This document shows, in pieces, positions 7,908 to 16,824 of a DNA stretch of 64,000 nt. The stretch covers positions 1 through 64,000 of the forward strand of contig CAYRRZ010000001.1 in the NCBI GenBank assembly GCA_964426815.1. Direction: 5' to 3'. Both the position numbers and the translations under genes were made by a program. The stretch is from JADZEJ01 sp964426815. Lineage in GTDB: Bacteria; Patescibacteriota; Patescibacteriia; 2-12-FULL-60-25. Positions within the stretch are counted from its first letter, which is position 1, and each line of letters begins with the position of its first letter. The notes under the pieces were generated by a model that made no database searches, was not told the origin of the DNA, and was given only the letters and a program-made list of their open reading frames with translations.

Positions 7908-8921
7908 TTAGAATGAAATCAAGTGTCGATGTGACTGCGTATAATCAATCATTTTTTTCAAACCATCTTCAAGACGCACCAATGGGACCCAGCCAAGAAT
8001 CTCTCGAGCACGAGTGGTGTCTGGCAAACCGGCTTCCGTCACATGATTATATGGCGCTTCAAAACGAACCCGTGAGGATGAACCGGTTAATTCAAGAATG
8101 CGCTGTGCAACCGTAACTAATCGAATCTCCGCGTCTGAGCCAAGATTCAACAAGGTGATATCGATTGGCGTTGTCATGAGACGAACCAGGCCGTCTACGA
8201 TATCGGTCACATAGCTAAGCGAGGTACGTGTTTCTTCATCACCCGCAATCGTAATATCGCGACCATCGAGGGCAGACAACACCATGTCTGGAATTAAATT
8301 TCCATCAAAAATTTTCATGCGCGAACCATAGGTGCGAAAAATACGCGCGATCTTTACATCTAAATTGTAGACATCGGCATAGGTCTGCAAAATAGCTTCA
8401 GAAAAACGCTTGCCTTCATCATATGCCCCACGCGAGGTCAGATGATCGATATGACATTCATCCATTTCGGAATAATAGAGCTTGCCTGGTTGGCGTGGCC
8501 CATACAGCACACTGGATGAAGCGTATAAAATCTTCGACTTGTGCTTGACGGCAATATCTAAAACATTTTTAACCCCAACTGAATTGGTTAAAACCGTCGC
8601 GATTTTATAATCATCAAAATGTCGCTTCGAAATCGGACAGGCGAGGTGATAAATTTCTTGAATGCCTTGAAAACGAATTTTAAAACGCTCGAGTTCAGAA
8701 TGAGCATCCAAATTTAATGGATTGATAATGTCGTGATTAATGAACTCAAAATTTGGATCTTGTAAAAGATGATCAATATTCGAAACCGAACTTGTCAAAA
8801 AATTATCCACGCAGATCACATGCGCATCTCGCACTAAGCGCTCGCACAGATGAGACCCGATAAAGCCGGCGCCGCCGGTAACGAGCACATTACGTCTTTC
8901 AAAAATAGGACGGTCTTGCAT
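7908..8921 (-). CDS. NAD-dependent sugar epimerase/decarboxylase, UXS-like paralogue
   Basis: 337 residues, alignable end to end with the next gene: NVLVTGGAGFIGSHLCERLV, EIYHLACPISKRHFDDYK, RGAYDEGKRFSEAI and NLGSDAEIRLVTVAQRILEL. The Tyr and Lys of Y-D-E-G-K are kept. Two adjacent copies that differ at many positions suggest an old tandem duplication followed by divergence in substrate or reaction. It heads the operon; the -10 (8928-8936) is six bases before the ATG. Either UDP-xylose synthase or a nucleotide-sugar epimerase would fit. Confidence 0.84.
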   Translation of the reverse strand: MQDRPIFERRNVLVTGGAGFIGSHLCERLVRDAHVICVDNFLTSSVSNIDHLLQDPNFEFINHDIINPLNLDAHSELERFKIRFQGIQEIYHLACPISKRHFDDYKIATVLTNSVGVKNVLDIAVKHKSKILYASSSVLYGPRQPGKLYYSEMDECHIDHLTSRGAYDEGKRFSEAILQTYADVYNLDVKIARIFRTYGSRMKIFDGNLIPDMVLSALDGRDITIAGDEETRTSLSYVTDIVDGLVRLMTTPIDITLLNLGSDAEIRLVTVAQRILELTGSSSRVRFEAPYNHVTEAGLPDTTRAREILGWVPLVRLEDGLKKMIDYTQSHRHLISF

Positions 8922-8927
8922 AGGACT

Positions 8928-8936
8928 AGTGTAGCA
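8928..8936 (-). promoter_or_regulatory. Extended -10 of a putative leaderless promoter
   Basis: On the minus strand TGCTACACT, an extended -10 element, is followed by six bases and the ATG at 8921. Only a weak -35 is seen 17 bases upstream. Confidence 0.45.
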
Positions 8937-8952
8937 CGGAAACCATTCATTC

Positions 8953-9432
8953 TCAGCTCAAGGTTTGGTCTGGAAGTTCTGGTTTTTTCTTTTTTACAAA
9001 ACGCCAAGGTTCGTGATGAAAGGTAAAAAGTCGATGCGAGGTAAAGGTAAACATCGCGACCAAACCCGTATTCAAGAGAATAACCGCCAGGTCGAATAAA
9101 TGAAGAATATCGTGCCCAATCCAAAAAAATACATTATTTAAACCGGTCGCGATCACGGCTACGGTCGCAAAACGACCAATAGCACCCTGCGCTCCCCTTC
9201 CCTGGGCTTGGAAGGTAAGTTTTTTATTGAGGAGAAAATTTATCCAGGTCACGATAATAACCACTCCTGCATAGGCAAGCGTTCGATTGGCGTGAGGCCA
9301 CAGTGTACGCGTCGCTAAGGCATATAAACCCATGGTTAAAGCCAAAGACAAGATACCCACGCAGATAAATCGAAGTAAACGTGGGAGTTCGGGCTTTAGC
9401 CGATTCCAGATTCTAGCGAGGCCAGGATTCAT
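8953..9432 (-). CDS. GtrA-family membrane protein
   Basis: 159 residues with four hydrophobic segments (about 20-40, 50-68, 84-105 and 115-135) and basic termini. RFICVGILSLALTMGLY at the start, NFLLNKKLTF between segments 2 and 3, and the final FTSHRLFTFHHEPW are hallmarks of GtrA, proteins thought to help polyprenyl-phosphate-linked sugars cross the membrane. It overlaps the 3' end of the subtilase gene by 20 bases. Its usual partner, a GtrB-type GT2, is not adjacent but several are present nearby (4621, 16825, 39316). Confidence 0.85.
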   Translation of the reverse strand: MNPGLARIWNRLKPELPRLLRFICVGILSLALTMGLYALATRTLWPHANRTLAYAGVVIIVTWINFLLNKKLTFQAQGRGAQGAIGRFATVAVIATGLNNVFFWIGHDILHLFDLAVILLNTGLVAMFTFTSHRLFTFHHEPWRFVKKKKPELPDQTLS

Positions 9433-11302
9433 AGTAGAGCCAACCCGAGTTTAATTGCTGACCTTCGGGCACTTGAGTCCAACGCGTAACAGGGATACCG
9501 ACCGTGCTTGGCGTCAGACCAGAACCATCATTTACCAGAATAAGTTTTCCATCTTTTGCTCGTAATTCATAGACCGAACCATTTCCCTTTCGAGCGGCAC
9601 GACGCAAGCTCCAACCGCCTTGCTTACCCATGGCACTAACTGGACCCTGCGCCAAAATGCTTCCGCCGCGGCCGATAATGGTCACCTGTCGGTCGGAGCC
9701 GCGTGAGGCAATAAGAAATCCAGCACGTGGTCGCGTGACCGACAAAGCTGAACTCCCCTGTTGTGCGCGACTGGCAAAAGGCTGAATTTCGAGTGGCTTT
9801 GGTTCATTTGCGGAGACGAGCCACATCCGTGGTCCTTTTGCTTCAAGTAAAAGTAATTCATCTTTTCCATCTGCATCCAAGTCCTGCGAGGCCATGATCA
9901 AACCACCTCGAATATCTGAAGCGCCGACGGAGCCCGCCGCGAGTAATACGCCATCCCAACGATAGACTTTCCATGAACCAGAAGCGTCATCCGCCATGGT
10001 CACGGCAATATCTGGCAATTGAGACAGTTGCCAATGCAAAAAGCCGGCGCGAACTTGGCTCCGGGACTCTGACCCAAGGTCTAGATATTGAATTGCATCC
10101 CCGGTATTCGATAAAACTCGAACCATGGCACGCTTGCCGCCGGCAGATCCTTCAAGAAAAAAGGGACCACGCACGGCTTTTTCAGCATCCGAAGTCGCAA
10201 CCGCTGCCTTTGCATTAATAAGACCGGTTCCCATTTTTCCATTAAAGGCTGGATTCGTTTCATTGACCGTGGTTGCGGTTTGGCGGATATGCTGTGCGAT
10301 GTCTTCTGCCGTCCAATCTGGATGCAGCGACTTTATCAATGCAGCCAAGCCAGCCACGAGCGGAGCAGCGACCGATGTACCCGATAAACCGCCGCGATAC
10401 CCCGCAGCCGCGAGTTGACGATCCGTATGCGCATAAGTCGGACGTGCTGCAAATAAATTTTCTCCAGGCGCAGAAACATCAACGCATGACCCATAGTTTG
10501 CATATTCTGCTTTTTTCCCAGCTTGATTGACCGAGGTTACGCTAATCGAGCCTCTTCCACCCGCGCCTTTATTGCAGGCAGGAAAACCAGCTGTTTTATC
10601 CAAGTCTTCTCCCAGGATCGTGTCGCCATTACCGGCTGCACTCACGATAAGCACTCCTTGTGAGGTTGCATCATCGATTGCGGCTGATAATACCTGGTCT
10701 TTTTCGTAGCCAACAAAACTCAAATTAATGATGTCTGCGCCTTGAGCTACCGCATAGCGAATAGCCTGAGCAATATCGATATCACTCCCCTCGCCCTGAG
10801 CATTCAACACCACCAGCGGCATTATTCGTACATTCCACGCTACACCCGAGATCCCAATATCATTATTGCCGCGAGCGCCGATCAATGAAGCGACCACGGT
10901 TCCATGAATAAAGGCCTCGTCAATCCCGTCTTTAGAAACAATGGGTCGAACATCCGCACTCTGTTCAACAAAGTTCCAGCCATGCACATCGTCGATGAGC
11001 CCATTCTCATCATCGTCTTTTTGATTATTTGGAATTTCAAGTGGATTTGTCCAAATATTTTGTCGCAAATCCGGGTGATCAATATCAACGCCAGAATCAA
11101 TGACGGCTACAACGACGTCCGTCGTGCCCGTGGTCTGAGTCCAGGCCTCAGGCGCGTGAATAGCGTCGAGATGCCATTCCTTATCAAAAAAAGTGTCATT
11201 TACTGACACTTGTTCAGCAGACACGGCAGATACGCCAAGCGAGACTTGGAGAAGAAGCGCGATGCATCCGGCAATCAGGCGCTTGTTTGCCTTTTTTTCC
11301 AT
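9413..11302 (-). CDS. Secreted subtilisin-like (S8) serine protease
   Basis: 629 residues. A signal peptide (basic start, then LIAGCIALLLQVSLGVSAVSA) is followed by the catalytic domain: Asp in VVVAVIDSGVDIDHPDL, His in FIHGTVVASLIG, oxyanion Asn in SAAGNGD and Ser in LSGTSVAAPLVAGL, all in the right order. From about residue 380 on is a beta-rich tail including DLDADGKDELLLLEAKG, an FG-GAP/calcium-loop-like repeat. There is no long propeptide. It is expected outside the cell, trimming surface proteins or degrading peptides. ATG 11302 gives the signal peptide and sits six bases after TACAAT; the longer start lacks support. Confidence 0.92.
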   Translation of the reverse strand: MEKKANKRLIAGCIALLLQVSLGVSAVSAEQVSVNDTFFDKEWHLDAIHAPEAWTQTTGTTDVVVAVIDSGVDIDHPDLRQNIWTNPLEIPNNQKDDDENGLIDDVHGWNFVEQSADVRPIVSKDGIDEAFIHGTVVASLIGARGNNDIGISGVAWNVRIMPLVVLNAQGEGSDIDIAQAIRYAVAQGADIINLSFVGYEKDQVLSAAIDDATSQGVLIVSAAGNGDTILGEDLDKTAGFPACNKGAGGRGSISVTSVNQAGKKAEYANYGSCVDVSAPGENLFAARPTYAHTDRQLAAAGYRGGLSGTSVAAPLVAGLAALIKSLHPDWTAEDIAQHIRQTATTVNETNPAFNGKMGTGLINAKAAVATSDAEKAVRGPFFLEGSAGGKRAMVRVLSNTGDAIQYLDLGSESRSQVRAGFLHWQLSQLPDIAVTMADDASGSWKVYRWDGVLLAAGSVGASDIRGGLIMASQDLDADGKDELLLLEAKGPRMWLVSANEPKPLEIQPFASRAQQGSSALSVTRPRAGFLIASRGSDRQVTIIGRGGSILAQGPVSAMGKQGGWSLRRAARKGNGSVYELRAKDGKLILVNDGSGLTPSTVGIPVTRWTQVPEGQQLNSGWLYYESWPR

Positions 11303-11308
11303 TGATTT

Positions 11309-11314
11309 ATTGTA
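11309..11314 (-). promoter_or_regulatory. -10 of a putative leaderless promoter for the subtilase
   Basis: Minus-strand TACAAT followed by six bases and ATG 11302. The 68-base divergent region to the 11371 gene must also hold that gene's promoter; none stands out for it. Confidence 0.45.
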
Positions 11315-11370
11315 CCCGACTAGGGCATGGATTGCGACAAATCGCTGCATCTGGCAAGCTTTATGTCAAT

Positions 11371-12762
11371 ATGATTCACTTCGGCCTTCGCTTTAAGCGG
11401 CTCACCTTGCTCGTGGGCGATTATGCGGTCCTTCAAATCGCTCTGCTCCTGACCCTGTGGATTCGCTATGGCGCAATTCACACCTCGGATATAAACCGGC
11501 ACTTGCTTCCATTTAGCCTGCTCGGACTACTCTGGATTGGTTCTTTTTACGTGAATGGCTTGTACGACACGTTATTTGCCCGTGATCAGTTTTTGCAGTT
11601 TCGTAAATATGTCGAAGCGATGCTCATCAATTTGCTGATTGGGCTCGCCTTTTTCTACATCATTCCATTCGGTATCGCTCCTCGTACCAATTTGTTTTTG
11701 TATGTCGCGATTGCGCTCATGCTGGGATATGCTTGGCGCTTGATACATGCGCAAAAAGTTGCCCCTTCTCTTTTTCGAAATGCCGTTTTGTATATTGGAC
11801 ATGCGGATGATGCTCGGCGCTTGAAAGACCTTCTTGAGCAAAGTGGCCAAGGCTATGAGTTAAAGGCGGTCATCGAGACCGCTCCTGGTAGCCGCATCGC
11901 TGATGGTTCGGTATTTTGGCATGTGGATGTGATGCAAATCGAACGCATCATTCAAGAACAAGCCATTCAAACCATTGTCCTTGGCCATAAACCAGACGAC
12001 ATTCCTGGCTTACGCGATGCCTTGTACAAAACACTTTTCATGTCGGTCAGTATCATTGATCGCGCAACGCTTGAAGAGGCGGTGACCGGACGCGTGCCTC
12101 TCGAATTTGTGTCTCAGACTTGGTTTTTAGAAAATCTACGTGAAGTTGATAAGGCTTGGTATGAAGGTGCGAAGCGCGTGTTTGATCTTTTTCTTGCTAT
12201 TCCATTCGGCTTGATCACCTTGGTGGTTTTTCCATTTGTAGCTCTGGCCATTCGCCTATCTTCCCCGGGCCCAATCTTGATTCGACAGACGCGCATCGGG
12301 AAAATTGGCCACCCATTCACCCTGTACAAATTTCGTAGCATGCATGCCCTATCTGCAGACGGAAGTGCTGAAACAGCTGGTGCCCAATTTACAACCAATG
12401 CCAAGACCGACCCACGCCTTTTTCCGATCGGTCGACTCATGCGCCAATTGCGCATTGATGAATTACCCCAGATTTGGAATGTCTTACGCGGCGATGTTTC
12501 TTTTATTGGTCCAAGACCTGAAAGACCAGAGTTTGTGACTCCGCTTATTGAACGCATGCCGTTTTATGCCCTGCGTCATTTAACGCGTCCTGGATTAACC
12601 GGATGGGCTCAGACGCGCTTCTTAACCCCAACCTCAAGTCTTGAAGACAATCTCAAAAAGCTTCAGTACGACTTGTACTATATTCGTCATCGCTCCCTGT
12701 TTTTGGATGCGGCCATCTTGCTCAAAACGATTGGTATTGTCCTACGGAGACAAGGAACCTAG
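11371..12762 (+). CDS. Polyprenyl-phosphate sugar-1-phosphate transferase (initiating enzyme)
   Basis: 463 residues of the PHPT/WbaP-WcaJ family. The N-terminal half has four to five membrane helices and a Rossmann-like domain; the C-terminal catalytic half begins KRVFDLFLAIPFGLI and contains FRQ-like RQTRIGK, FTLYKFRSM, LRIDELPQIWNVL, FIGPRPERPEF and LRPGLTGWAQ, the full motif set. It moves a sugar phosphate from a nucleotide sugar to undecaprenyl phosphate, starting each repeat unit on the cytoplasmic face. Complete-length for the family. ATG 11371 opens the first membrane region; the earlier in-frame start would overlap the divergent protease gene. Gene end is 6 bases from the convergent epimerase. 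Confidence 0.92.
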   Translation: MIHFGLRFKRLTLLVGDYAVLQIALLLTLWIRYGAIHTSDINRHLLPFSLLGLLWIGSFYVNGLYDTLFARDQFLQFRKYVEAMLINLLIGLAFFYIIPFGIAPRTNLFLYVAIALMLGYAWRLIHAQKVAPSLFRNAVLYIGHADDARRLKDLLEQSGQGYELKAVIETAPGSRIADGSVFWHVDVMQIERIIQEQAIQTIVLGHKPDDIPGLRDALYKTLFMSVSIIDRATLEEAVTGRVPLEFVSQTWFLENLREVDKAWYEGAKRVFDLFLAIPFGLITLVVFPFVALAIRLSSPGPILIRQTRIGKIGHPFTLYKFRSMHALSADGSAETAGAQFTTNAKTDPRLFPIGRLMRQLRIDELPQIWNVLRGDVSFIGPRPERPEFVTPLIERMPFYALRHLTRPGLTGWAQTRFLTPTSSLEDNLKKLQYDLYYIRHRSLFLDAAILLKTIGIVLRRQGT

Positions 12763-12768
12763 GTCTTA

Positions 12769-13692
12769 TTACTCCTCTTCAACCATGGTGATCCCATGGT
12801 TTTTGAGTACCTCACGCAATCCATCTTTAAATGCGACTTTTGGCTCGTAGCCAATCAATTTTGTCGTCAGACTTAAATCCGCTTGAGAGCGCGGCACGTC
12901 CCCTTCGCGGAATGGGAGATGCTGAACCGGACCGCCAAAAAACTTCACTACTTGATTAAGCGTGATATTTCCGCCTGCTCCTGCATTGAGCACTTCGCCA
13001 TGCCCCACATGTGACGATTGCATAGCGAGAACATTTGCTCGCACGACATCTGACACATGGGTAAAATCGCGCGATGTTTCGCCATCACCAAAAACGGTCA
13101 GTGGTTGATTGGCTAATTTTTGTCGAATAAAAAAGGTGAAGACGGGAACATAGGCACCAGTATCATTCATGCGCGGACCGTATACATTAAAATATCGTAA
13201 TGAGACTGTTTCAACGCCAAAATGTTTTGCATATTGCTGACAGAATTTTTCGCCTGTCAGTTTTTGCAAAGCGTATGGACTGAGCGGATCCGTCGGCATG
13301 TCTGGACGCTGCGGTAATTCAGGCTGAATGCCATAGGCTGAAGAAGACGCGGAATAGACCAATCGCTTTACCTTTGCCAGGCGACACGCTTCTAATACAT
13401 TCACGGTTCCCATCACATTAATCTTAGTCGATTCGATCGGTTGCTCGATGGAAAAAGGAACACTTGGACGAGCACCCATATGAAACACGCCATCAACCCC
13501 ATCAAAAGCCGGACGAATCGCATCCAAATCCGTAAAATCTGCTTCGAACACGGTTGCTTGCGGGTTTACATGCTCACGCTTGCCGGTTGTAAAATTATCA
13601 ATAATAACAACGTGATGACCGAGGCGAATCAACTCATCTGCTAAGTTTGAACCAATGAAACCCGCACCGCCGGTGATGAGATAGGTGGACAT
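12769..13692 (-). CDS. UDP-sugar 4-epimerase-like (GalE/WbpP branch)
   Basis: 307 residues. YLITGGAGFIGSNLADELI is the NAD loop; Ser in YSASSSAYG and the Tyr/Lys pair in SPYALQKLTGEKF are catalytic; YFNVYGPRM and FGDGETSRDFTHVSDV are the substrate-lobe motifs of UDP-glucose/UDP-N-acetylglucosamine 4-epimerases. It likely interconverts UDP-Glc(NAc) and UDP-Gal(NAc) for the glycan. It is the last gene of the long minus-strand run starting near 30814 and follows the methyltransferase gene by 13 bases. No terminator hairpin is visible in the 6 bases before the convergent gene. Confidence 0.86.
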   Translation of the reverse strand: MSTYLITGGAGFIGSNLADELIRLGHHVVIIDNFTTGKREHVNPQATVFEADFTDLDAIRPAFDGVDGVFHMGARPSVPFSIEQPIESTKINVMGTVNVLEACRLAKVKRLVYSASSSAYGIQPELPQRPDMPTDPLSPYALQKLTGEKFCQQYAKHFGVETVSLRYFNVYGPRMNDTGAYVPVFTFFIRQKLANQPLTVFGDGETSRDFTHVSDVVRANVLAMQSSHVGHGEVLNAGAGGNITLNQVVKFFGGPVQHLPFREGDVPRSQADLSLTTKLIGYEPKVAFKDGLREVLKNHGITMVEEE

Positions 13693-13705
13693 AGCGTAAA
13701 ATCAG

Positions 13706-14458
13706 TTAAGAAGGCTTGCGCCAGATATAGACACGGTAAGACCAGAACGCTTTTGGCACAAGTCTTTGGCTTAGCCATTCCCAAAAACGTAAGGCGCTCT
13801 CAATCGGCTTCCGATGCTTCATACGGAGCAAGGGCGAAAAATAATGTAGCCAGATGCGCCAAGCAGATGATGCGGCGACACACTGCACTTCGCCACCAGA
13901 AAATAGCTTCCGCATACGCCACTCGGGAATAGAAAAAAGCCCACGCTCTGCACTCACGAGTAGTGCAAGTCCACACATGGACGGATTAACGGGATTTGGC
14001 TCAATGGCGAACACCGTTCCGCCAGGAGCGGTCACGCGCCACATTTCAGCAAAAAAGTTTTTTTGCTGTTCGGTATTTTCAAGATGATGAAAAACGTCAC
14101 GACAATAGACCACATCGAATGAGGCGTCGGCAAGAGAAAGTTTGCATCCATCCCCTAGTTTTGCGTCGAACCCTTGCTTCTGTGCAAAGGCGATGGCCTC
14201 AGGTGTGATATCAATCCCGGACCAGGCAAATCGATCAGCAGCAATATGCTGACGTACATGCATGACATTTAATCCATCGCCACAACCGCTTTCAAGCACA
14301 CGCACCGGCCCTAGCTGACAACGCCGCTCTAATTCAGCAAACAGGGGCCGTAAAGGCTCCTGTTCGCGTTCGGCGATGAATGGATCTTTTTGCCAATCCC
14401 ATCTGCGCTTTCGATCAAAAGCAGCAAAATAAGCTAGCTGATGCGAGAGATGTCCCAT
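13706..14458 (-). CDS. Class I SAM-dependent methyltransferase
   Basis: 250 residues. VRVLESGCGDGLNVMHVRQH is SAM motif I, WSGIDITPEAI the acidic loop and FDVVYCRDVFHHLEN motif IV, followed by WRVTAPGGTVFAIEPNP. An extra C-terminal segment (ALLVSAERGLFSIPEW onward) may bind substrate. In this setting it probably methylates a sugar or lipid-linked glycan. It starts directly at the base after the stop of the upstream fusion gene, so the two are translated together. Substrate unknown. Confidence 0.85.
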   Translation of the reverse strand: MGHLSHQLAYFAAFDRKRRWDWQKDPFIAEREQEPLRPLFAELERRCQLGPVRVLESGCGDGLNVMHVRQHIAADRFAWSGIDITPEAIAFAQKQGFDAKLGDGCKLSLADASFDVVYCRDVFHHLENTEQQKNFFAEMWRVTAPGGTVFAIEPNPVNPSMCGLALLVSAERGLFSIPEWRMRKLFSGGEVQCVAASSAWRIWLHYFSPLLRMKHRKPIESALRFWEWLSQRLVPKAFWSYRVYIWRKPS

Positions 14459-15880
14459 TTAGAGAAAAAACATTTTCTTGGCAGCAAACCAACACATACG
14501 GAAGAGTAACATCCCATCGCGAAACCGATTAATTTGCGTCTCGCCATAGACACGGCTCTTATAGTGAACCGGGACTTCTTGAATCTTTAGGCCAAGCTTT
14601 GCTGAGCCGAAAATCAAATCGAAATCTCCAAATGGATCAAAGTCGCCAAAGAAGACACGACCAGCGGCTAAGCGCTCATAGTCCTTACGCCACATGCACT
14701 TGGTGCCGCACAAACTGTCGGACATGGTTTGACCAAGCAAGAGACTAAAAATAGCTGCAAAGGTCTTGTTCCCGATCCAATTCAGTGGACGCATCGCTTC
14801 TTGTTCCATCGGATAGATCAAGCGCGTACCTTGCACATATTCACCACGACGATCAGCGAGCAATTGATAGAAGCGAGGCAATTCTTCAGGCATCACGGTA
14901 AGGTCCGCATCCAAAATCATGAGGATGTCGTTTTTTGCTTCACGAAAGCCAACACGCACTGCATCCCCTTTTCCTTTGCCTGTTTGTTGAAATGCTCTAA
15001 CTTCAAATGGCCACGATTCTTTCATGACTTGCTGAATCTCACTCCAGGTTTCATCTTTTGAATGACCTTCGACGAAAATAACTTCGAGCTTACCTGGAAA
15101 GCGCGGCATGCGCTGGAGCGCTGCGCGGACATTTCCTTTTTCATTACGCGCCGGAATAATCACGCTGACAGACGGAGCTTCGGTATAGGTAACCGGTGGC
15201 GCTTTGCGGCAAATAAAATATTCAACCATCGCCAAGCGATTTAAGAGCGGCAAATGCGACAAGACGCGATTGAAGACAAATGCCACACCCGGAATTCCAA
15301 TCGGACACAACATGAATTTCCCCTGCTGCACCACTTCGAGCCCGGCCAAACCTAAGACCATTTCAGTCTGTTGGCGGGTTAACCAATTTGAATAGCGGCG
15401 TGGCTGAGCTAAACCAAAAACCGAAGCCAGACGAAAAATCGGACCCCAAAATGGATTTGTCTTTGTTAAGATGACGCGCGTTTCTGGCTGACACAATTTT
15501 TCAGCTACTTGTTCCATGGTGCCCTGGATGTCCTGAAGATACCCGAGTAAATCCGTAGCGACCACATAATCAAAATTTGAAGCGATCGGAGGCAGGGGCT
15601 GGCTCAAATCATGCAATACCCAACGCCCATCCGGATGACGATCTTGAGCCATCTTTAACATGCGTGGGCTAAAATCAATACCAACGGCATGAGAAGGCTT
15701 AAGACTCATGATCTGCTCACCTCCAGCAGAACCAAGCTCAATAATGCTTTTTCCAGACGGGATAAGATAAGACAACCAACGCTGAATGTACGCGTAGTAA
15801 TAGGCCTGCTTTTTGCGCTGACGATCATAGATCGGCGCAATATCTTCAAAGTGTTCGAGATGGCTTTTTATCATAGTCAT
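14459..15880 (-). CDS. Fusion: SAM methyltransferase plus GT2 glycosyltransferase
   Basis: 473 residues with two domains in one frame. Residues about 1-215 are a class I methyltransferase (KSIIELGSAGGEQIM motif I; FDYVVATDLLGYLQD motif IV). Residues about 225-473 are a GT2 domain: VSVIIPARNEKGNVRAAL, FVEGHSKDETW, ILDADLTVMPEELPRF and the long SLCGTKCMWRKDYERL segment typical of polyprenyl-phosphate glycosyltransferases. ATG 15880 (ATG-ACT-ATG) lies one base after the upstream stop; the longer frame is antisense to nothing useful and overlaps fcl. The fusion suggests that one sugar is both transferred to a lipid phosphate and methylated. Confidence 0.85.
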   Translation of the reverse strand: MTMIKSHLEHFEDIAPIYDRQRKKQAYYYAYIQRWLSYLIPSGKSIIELGSAGGEQIMSLKPSHAVGIDFSPRMLKMAQDRHPDGRWVLHDLSQPLPPIASNFDYVVATDLLGYLQDIQGTMEQVAEKLCQPETRVILTKTNPFWGPIFRLASVFGLAQPRRYSNWLTRQQTEMVLGLAGLEVVQQGKFMLCPIGIPGVAFVFNRVLSHLPLLNRLAMVEYFICRKAPPVTYTEAPSVSVIIPARNEKGNVRAALQRMPRFPGKLEVIFVEGHSKDETWSEIQQVMKESWPFEVRAFQQTGKGKGDAVRVGFREAKNDILMILDADLTVMPEELPRFYQLLADRRGEYVQGTRLIYPMEQEAMRPLNWIGNKTFAAIFSLLLGQTMSDSLCGTKCMWRKDYERLAAGRVFFGDFDPFGDFDLIFGSAKLGLKIQEVPVHYKSRVYGETQINRFRDGMLLFRMCWFAAKKMFFL

Positions 15881-15881
15881 C

Positions 15882-16814
15882 CTAGGTTTGTTGTTGAATA
15901 TACCAATCAATCGTTTCACGAAGTCCCTGCTCAAATGGAACCTCTGCCGTAAAACCAAATTCTTTTTTGGCACGCGATACATCGAGGCAACGACGAGGCT
16001 GTCCGTCTGGTTTTGATGCATCCCATTTGATTTCACCGGTATACCCCGCCAAGCGCTTGATGGTTTCAATCAATTCTTTAATCGTGATTTCCATTCCGCT
16101 GCCAAGATTTACTGGCTCAGCGCCATCGTATAATTCTGTGGCTAAAACAATGCCACGCGCGGTGTCTTTTGCATAACAAAATTCGCGACTTGCTGATCCC
16201 GTTCCCCAAACCTCAACAAAAGCATCACCTCGTTGCTTTGCATCGATGACTTTTTTAATCAGAGCTGGAATTACATGGCTCGAAGCTGGATCAAAGTCAT
16301 CTCGAGGTCCATACAAATTGACCGGCAAGACATAAATCGCATTCATTCCATACTGCTTGCGATAGGCCTGCGCTTGCACCAGGATCATTTTTTTTGCCAA
16401 GCCATATGGCGCATTGGTTTCTTCTGGATATCCAAGCCAGATATCATCCTCTTTAAACGGAACAGGAAGAATCTTTGGATATGCGCATACCGTTCCAACC
16501 ACGACGACTTTTTTTACATTTGCCTTGCGTGCGGCTTCAAGCAATTGAATGCCCATGATGGCATTGTCATAAAACAGGGTCCCTGGGTATTGCTGATTGA
16601 AACCGATTCCCCCGACACGAGCAGCCAGATGAATAACAGTATCGACATTGGATACCAAGCGCTCACATGTCGCCATGTCACGCAAATCATCTTGCGGACG
16701 TTCCGGAATAATGATTTCAATATCTTGACCCCAACGATTACGCAAAGCTTCAACCACATAAGAGCCCAAAAAGCCCGCTCCGCCTGTTACTAAGATTCTT
16801 TTCGGTTGATGCAT
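15882..16814 (-). CDS. fcl: GDP-L-fucose synthase-like epimerase/reductase
   Basis: 310 residues. ILVTGGAGFLGSYVVEAL is the NADP loop. VIHLAARVGGIGFNQQYP, LVVGT-like VVVVGTVCAYPK, NAPYGLAKKMILVQ (Tyr and Lys) and VNLYGPRDDFDPASSHVIPALI match GDP-4-keto-6-deoxy-mannose 3,5-epimerase/4-reductase. Together with gmd (19803-20843) it would make GDP-L-fucose from GDP-mannose in the cytoplasm. ATG 16814 is used because it opens MHQPKRILVTGG and clears the upstream stop at 16825. A sister activity such as GDP-D-rhamnose or colitose formation cannot be excluded. Confidence 0.82.
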   Translation of the reverse strand: MHQPKRILVTGGAGFLGSYVVEALRNRWGQDIEIIIPERPQDDLRDMATCERLVSNVDTVIHLAARVGGIGFNQQYPGTLFYDNAIMGIQLLEAARKANVKKVVVVGTVCAYPKILPVPFKEDDIWLGYPEETNAPYGLAKKMILVQAQAYRKQYGMNAIYVLPVNLYGPRDDFDPASSHVIPALIKKVIDAKQRGDAFVEVWGTGSASREFCYAKDTARGIVLATELYDGAEPVNLGSGMEITIKELIETIKRLAGYTGEIKWDASKPDGQPRRCLDVSRAKKEFGFTAEVPFEQGLRETIDWYIQQQT

Positions 16815-16824
16815 AGGGAAGTGA

